DNA from: Neopestalotiopsis rosae
Lineage: Eukaryota; Ascomycota; Sordariomycetes; Amphisphaeriales; Sporocadaceae
Direction of reading: 5' to 3'
DNA length: 64,000 nt
NCBI GenBank assembly: GCA_023078685.1
Contig: JALGAS010000004.1
Location: 2,666,001 to 2,730,000 of the forward strand
Shown here: positions 61,201-64,000 of the stretch, in pieces
Position numbering within the stretch: the first letter of the stretch is position 1
How the letters are laid out: every line of letters starts with the position of its first letter
Made by a program: the position numbers and the translations under genes
The notes under the pieces: model-generated
Told to the model about the DNA's origin: nothing
The model's database searches: none
The model's input: the letters and a program-made list of their open reading frames with translations, nothing else

Positions 61201-61770
61201 GTATGGATAGTATGATGACGATGTATGGAAACAAGCAAAGAAGGATCCATATATTTCCGTGCAGCGAAGCACTTGCTGCGTATATCCGACATTGGTATAT
61301 AAAGTTGCCTATCTGGGTTCCAGTGTCTCTGGTTTTGTGCGGTCACTTGGCCGAGCTTAAAATACAAGATTATTCTTGACGATAAGGTTCCCCAGTAGAC
61401 TCCAGTCTAATGTAGGTACTGTCCGTCCAGCCGGAATGATTCTGCTTCAATCCTTTCTTTGTTTTTGTTTTCTTTTGTCCTGTTAGGAGCTGGACACGTG
61501 GACTTGTTCAACTTAAGATGAAAGGGGGCCGAGAAAGGAGGTGATGATTGACAACAAAGGTAAGGAACAATGAGAGCGAACATGAAGCGTGCCGAGTATG
61601 TAAGTACCTTTGGCCAAACCAAAGATACAATCGCACTGGCGGCGGCGACGAATTACTATGTACGGTTGAAGCGAGGCGAAGGGCAATCAATGTCCTGTCA
61701 GCTAGGTATTATTTGGGACAAGACGCAGCAGCAGCGCCATGGCTTTTAAACGAGCTGCAAGCCTAATAGC

Positions 61771-62442
61771 GTGCTTGGTGCTGATGCTGGTTTTCAACGT
61801 GCGTCGTGCGTCCGTTGTGCGTGTGCGGCCCCTGTCCTCATGTGCCGTTGTCTCGATCTCGTCTGGCTGTTCTCCTGTACTCTGTATATGTGCACCATAT
61901 GTGGTAGCGAAATCTCTTGTGGTGAGCTGACCATATTTCGCATCGCCATGGCAGGTAAGGTATGGCTTTGTCTTCTATTTCCGAAGCCGGATGCGCCTGT
62001 CCATACAGTATTTCAGGCTTGTAGCGCTTTCATCAAAGACCACAATAGGCAGTATGTACATACCATGGAAGAGAACACAGTAACTCCGTATTATGTAGTA
62101 TGTGGCCCTGGTTTGAGGGTGGTATCACACCCAAATCGTGTGTTCTGTCCTCCGGAGCTCGTCAAAGTCCCTGCAGAGCTCGTCCAGATTTTCAACGCTG
62201 GCAACAAATCAGAGAATCCGATTGAGGATGCCTCACAAATTGGAAACACTAGCGCGGTATGCAGGTGTGGTGGTCCGTTCTTACTCTACCCTGGTCTCGC
62301 ATCATCCCCCGTCCCAGCTCCCAGCTCCCCGCTCCACCTCCCCCCTCCAACCCCACTTGGTAACCACTGTCATCAGTCCACTTGCCTTCCAGCTCCGGCT
62401 CCAGGCCAGTCTGCTACAATCATTACACGCGATTTTCTGTAG
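61771..62442 (+). CDS. Unassigned open frame, 223 codons
   Basis: This frame stays open for 223 codons in DNA that otherwise has many stops, but its first codon is GTG and the first ATG is about 20 codons in. The middle (residues about 75-155) has mixed, protein-like composition; the end is Pro/Ser-rich. Codon use is not biased like that of the confident genes. No motif is recognised. It may be chance, or a lineage-specific exon. Confidence 0.15.
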   Translation: MLGADAGFQRASCVRCACAAPVLMCRCLDLVWLFSCTLYMCTICGSEISCGELTIFRIAMAGKVWLCLLFPKPDAPVHTVFQACSAFIKDHNRQYVHTMEENTVTPYYVVCGPGLRVVSHPNRVFCPPELVKVPAELVQIFNAGNKSENPIEDASQIGNTSAVCRCGGPFLLYPGLASSPVPAPSSPLHLPPPTPLGNHCHQSTCLPAPAPGQSATIITRDFL

Positions 62443-63099
62443 GCAGCTGGCTCGGCTGGTAGGTGTGATGCCATGAAAGGCCTGTCTGGACTGGCAGTGG
62501 CTGACCTGTGCTCCAAAGTCTATCGTGATGTGTGGATTCGTTCTGCAATCCACGATGGTTGCTCGATCACGCATTACCACTAATGTCAATACGATGGGGG
62601 CCATTTGGAGGAGTACCGGCAAGTCAAATCAACTAAAAAGTCCTGCGGCCCCATACGTGCTACAACTATCACAAGTCGCAGCCCTATGTATCGCGAAATC
62701 CCCAGAAATAAAACACCTTGGACGGCCGCTAGAAAAGAGGCTGGCGACTTCCATCTCTGCTGGCTGATTCTATTCTCACCGCCGGCCCGACTGCACCAAG
62801 TGCATCAATCTCAATCGCCGGCGTGAGCTAGACCTTAGCCAGTATGCAAGGTACTACACATGCTACTAACTGAAGTGCCACCGCTTTCCGTGCTTGCTTG
62901 CTGACATGCTATGTATTTACGGCTAGCGCCCGTTCTCGTGCTGCATCTTGACACAATACGAGGAGAGGCGGGGGAGGAGGAGGATCACTTCGCACCTACA
63001 TGAACAACGCGGTCGAGGCCTCAGAGCAAGGTCCATATGTTTGAGCTAAGAGAGACGCTGACGAAGAAGACTGTCGATCTCTTGTAAGCATACTGACAG

Positions 63100-63612
63100 C
63101 ACGAAGACACTGCGACTACGGGAGCACATCGTGAATCTCAGCACCATCAAGACGGGTTCAAATACAGAGCCGTCGACTTTAGCAGCTCAAAGTACGTGGT
63201 ACTACTTACACGCCAAACCACAAATCTCGGCCGTGACCAAACACCTCAGGTACAACTGAATGATTTGTACTACGGGGGAAAATGACTCGCTATTCTGATT
63301 CGGCAGATCTGGAATCGCAAAGACTACGTTTTCAAGCCCAAAGACGCCCTCTTTGCTGTCGAAACGTTTTCTGTTTCTTTTGAAGCTGATTGCTTAACAA
63401 GATCAGACGTTGAACAGAACGGGTGGACCTCTGTTGACCGTCCTCACACCAAATCCAACGTATTCTTCCAGATCCGGCATAACATTCCACCACTATGGGT
63501 GTACGCGTTTCTTCATTCCATTAATCCCGGCGGCAGCCGTTTTGACCCAGGACAATGGAACGCTGACAACTGCAAGGATCGCATCCCATCTCACTTGCCG
63601 ATGCGAATATGA
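63100..63612 (+). CDS. Unassigned candidate gene fragment, two exons
   Basis: Exon A (63100-63249, 50 codons) ends CCTCAG at a GTACAA donor; exon B starts at 63307 after CGGCAG and runs 101 codons to TGA at 63610-63612. The 57-nt space between has stops. The joined frame is protein-like: GFKYRAVDFSSSKYVVLLTR, then IWNRKDYVFKPKDALFAVE and IPPLWVYAFLHSINPGGSRF. No start codon or upstream exon is clear, and the frame after 63612 shifts to others that also look protein-like (for example 63688-63963). I recognise no family. It could be a real gene running on, or a decayed one. Confidence 0.3.
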
Positions 63613-64000
63613 CAACATCTGCTGCAGGAAATCCTCTCGTTGTTCCCTTCGGCTCTACTATAGTAGGAGGTCGCACCTGGACCTCTGGTGTGCCGACCAG
63701 AAAATGTCACTTTGTCATTTTCCAATCCCGTTGAGTTTCTTGCTTCACCAGAATCGGTCTATTGCCTTTGCGCAGAGTTGAAACACAGCTTTGTCGCTAC
63801 ATCATCTAGTCTTGTAACCACCTGTAGTTCAGTTCTCAAATCCACAAGCGTCACGATAGGGCCGTTGCCTAGATTCTTCTTGTCTTCCGAGACCTTCAAT
63901 ATCCTCGCAAGCATAGACGGACAGATAATCATTTCCAGATATTCATCCGAGATGCAAATCTAAGAACAACCCCGCGAGGCTGTCTATTTTAATTCTGACC

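Larger units (their letters stand above)
58242..64000. other. 5.8 kb region with no recognised gene
   Basis: It begins with the upstream DNA of the EGF-like gene. Several frames are open for 150-225 codons (59851-60444 minus; 61771-62442 plus) but none shows a family. The best gene candidate is the exon pair at 63100-63612, listed separately. Short GGC-rich and T-rich tracts occur near 60335 and 59790. Confidence 0.45.

Overview
The window looks like nuclear DNA of a filamentous ascomycete (Pezizomycotina, most like a Sordariomycete; order Hypocreales is only a guess). Genes are mostly cut by short introns (about 45-70 nt) with GTRNGY donors and CTRAC/TACTAAC-like branch sites. There is a fungal Zn2Cys6 regulator, a Whi3-type RNA-binding protein, an Rsr1/Krev-1 GTPase and an NT-C2 protein. 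I saw no ribosomal RNA, convincing tRNA, CRISPR array or intact transposon. Exon borders were read by eye from splice sites, frame and family conservation; no search was run.

Layout. 1-256 holds the 3' end of an acidic-linker protein, possibly Hsp70-like. An NT-C2 protein lies on the minus strand (1108-3201). POP1 of RNase P/MRP (4752-7568, plus) runs tail to tail, 97 bp apart, with a secreted sugar-lactone-oxidase-like flavoenzyme (7666-9695, minus). A seven-exon AlkB-like dioxygenase with two Cys-rich fingers follows (10868-13501, minus). After a 4.5 kb gene-free stretch come a Zn2Cys6 regulator with a GC-AG intron (17955-20239, plus), a membrane-anchored SGNH/PC-esterase-like protein (20572-21985, minus) and an acyl-CoA dehydrogenase ending in SKL (22772-24160, minus).

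From 24.2 to 48.2 kb there is only one confident gene, a WHI3-like RNA-binding protein (34678-36453), with about 10.5 kb of gene-free DNA on one side and 11.7 kb on the other. RSR1/Krev-1 follows (48179-49440, eight small exons), then a low-complexity tail-anchored protein (50624-52042, minus) and an EGF-like single-pass membrane protein (55658-58241, minus). The last 5.8 kb has only unassigned candidate reading frames.

How the parts relate. WHI3 and RSR1 homologues are both tied to polarity and cell-cycle control, and they are neighbours here inside unusually large intergenic spaces. The acyl-CoA dehydrogenase carries a peroxisomal signal and has three same-strand CCGAGG (= CCTCGG) hexamers within about 250 bp of its upstream DNA, which matches the core site of FarA/FarB fatty-acid regulators. 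The rest reads as ordinary housekeeping and accessory genes. I found no clear novel multi-gene system; the best leads are regulatory and splicing features.
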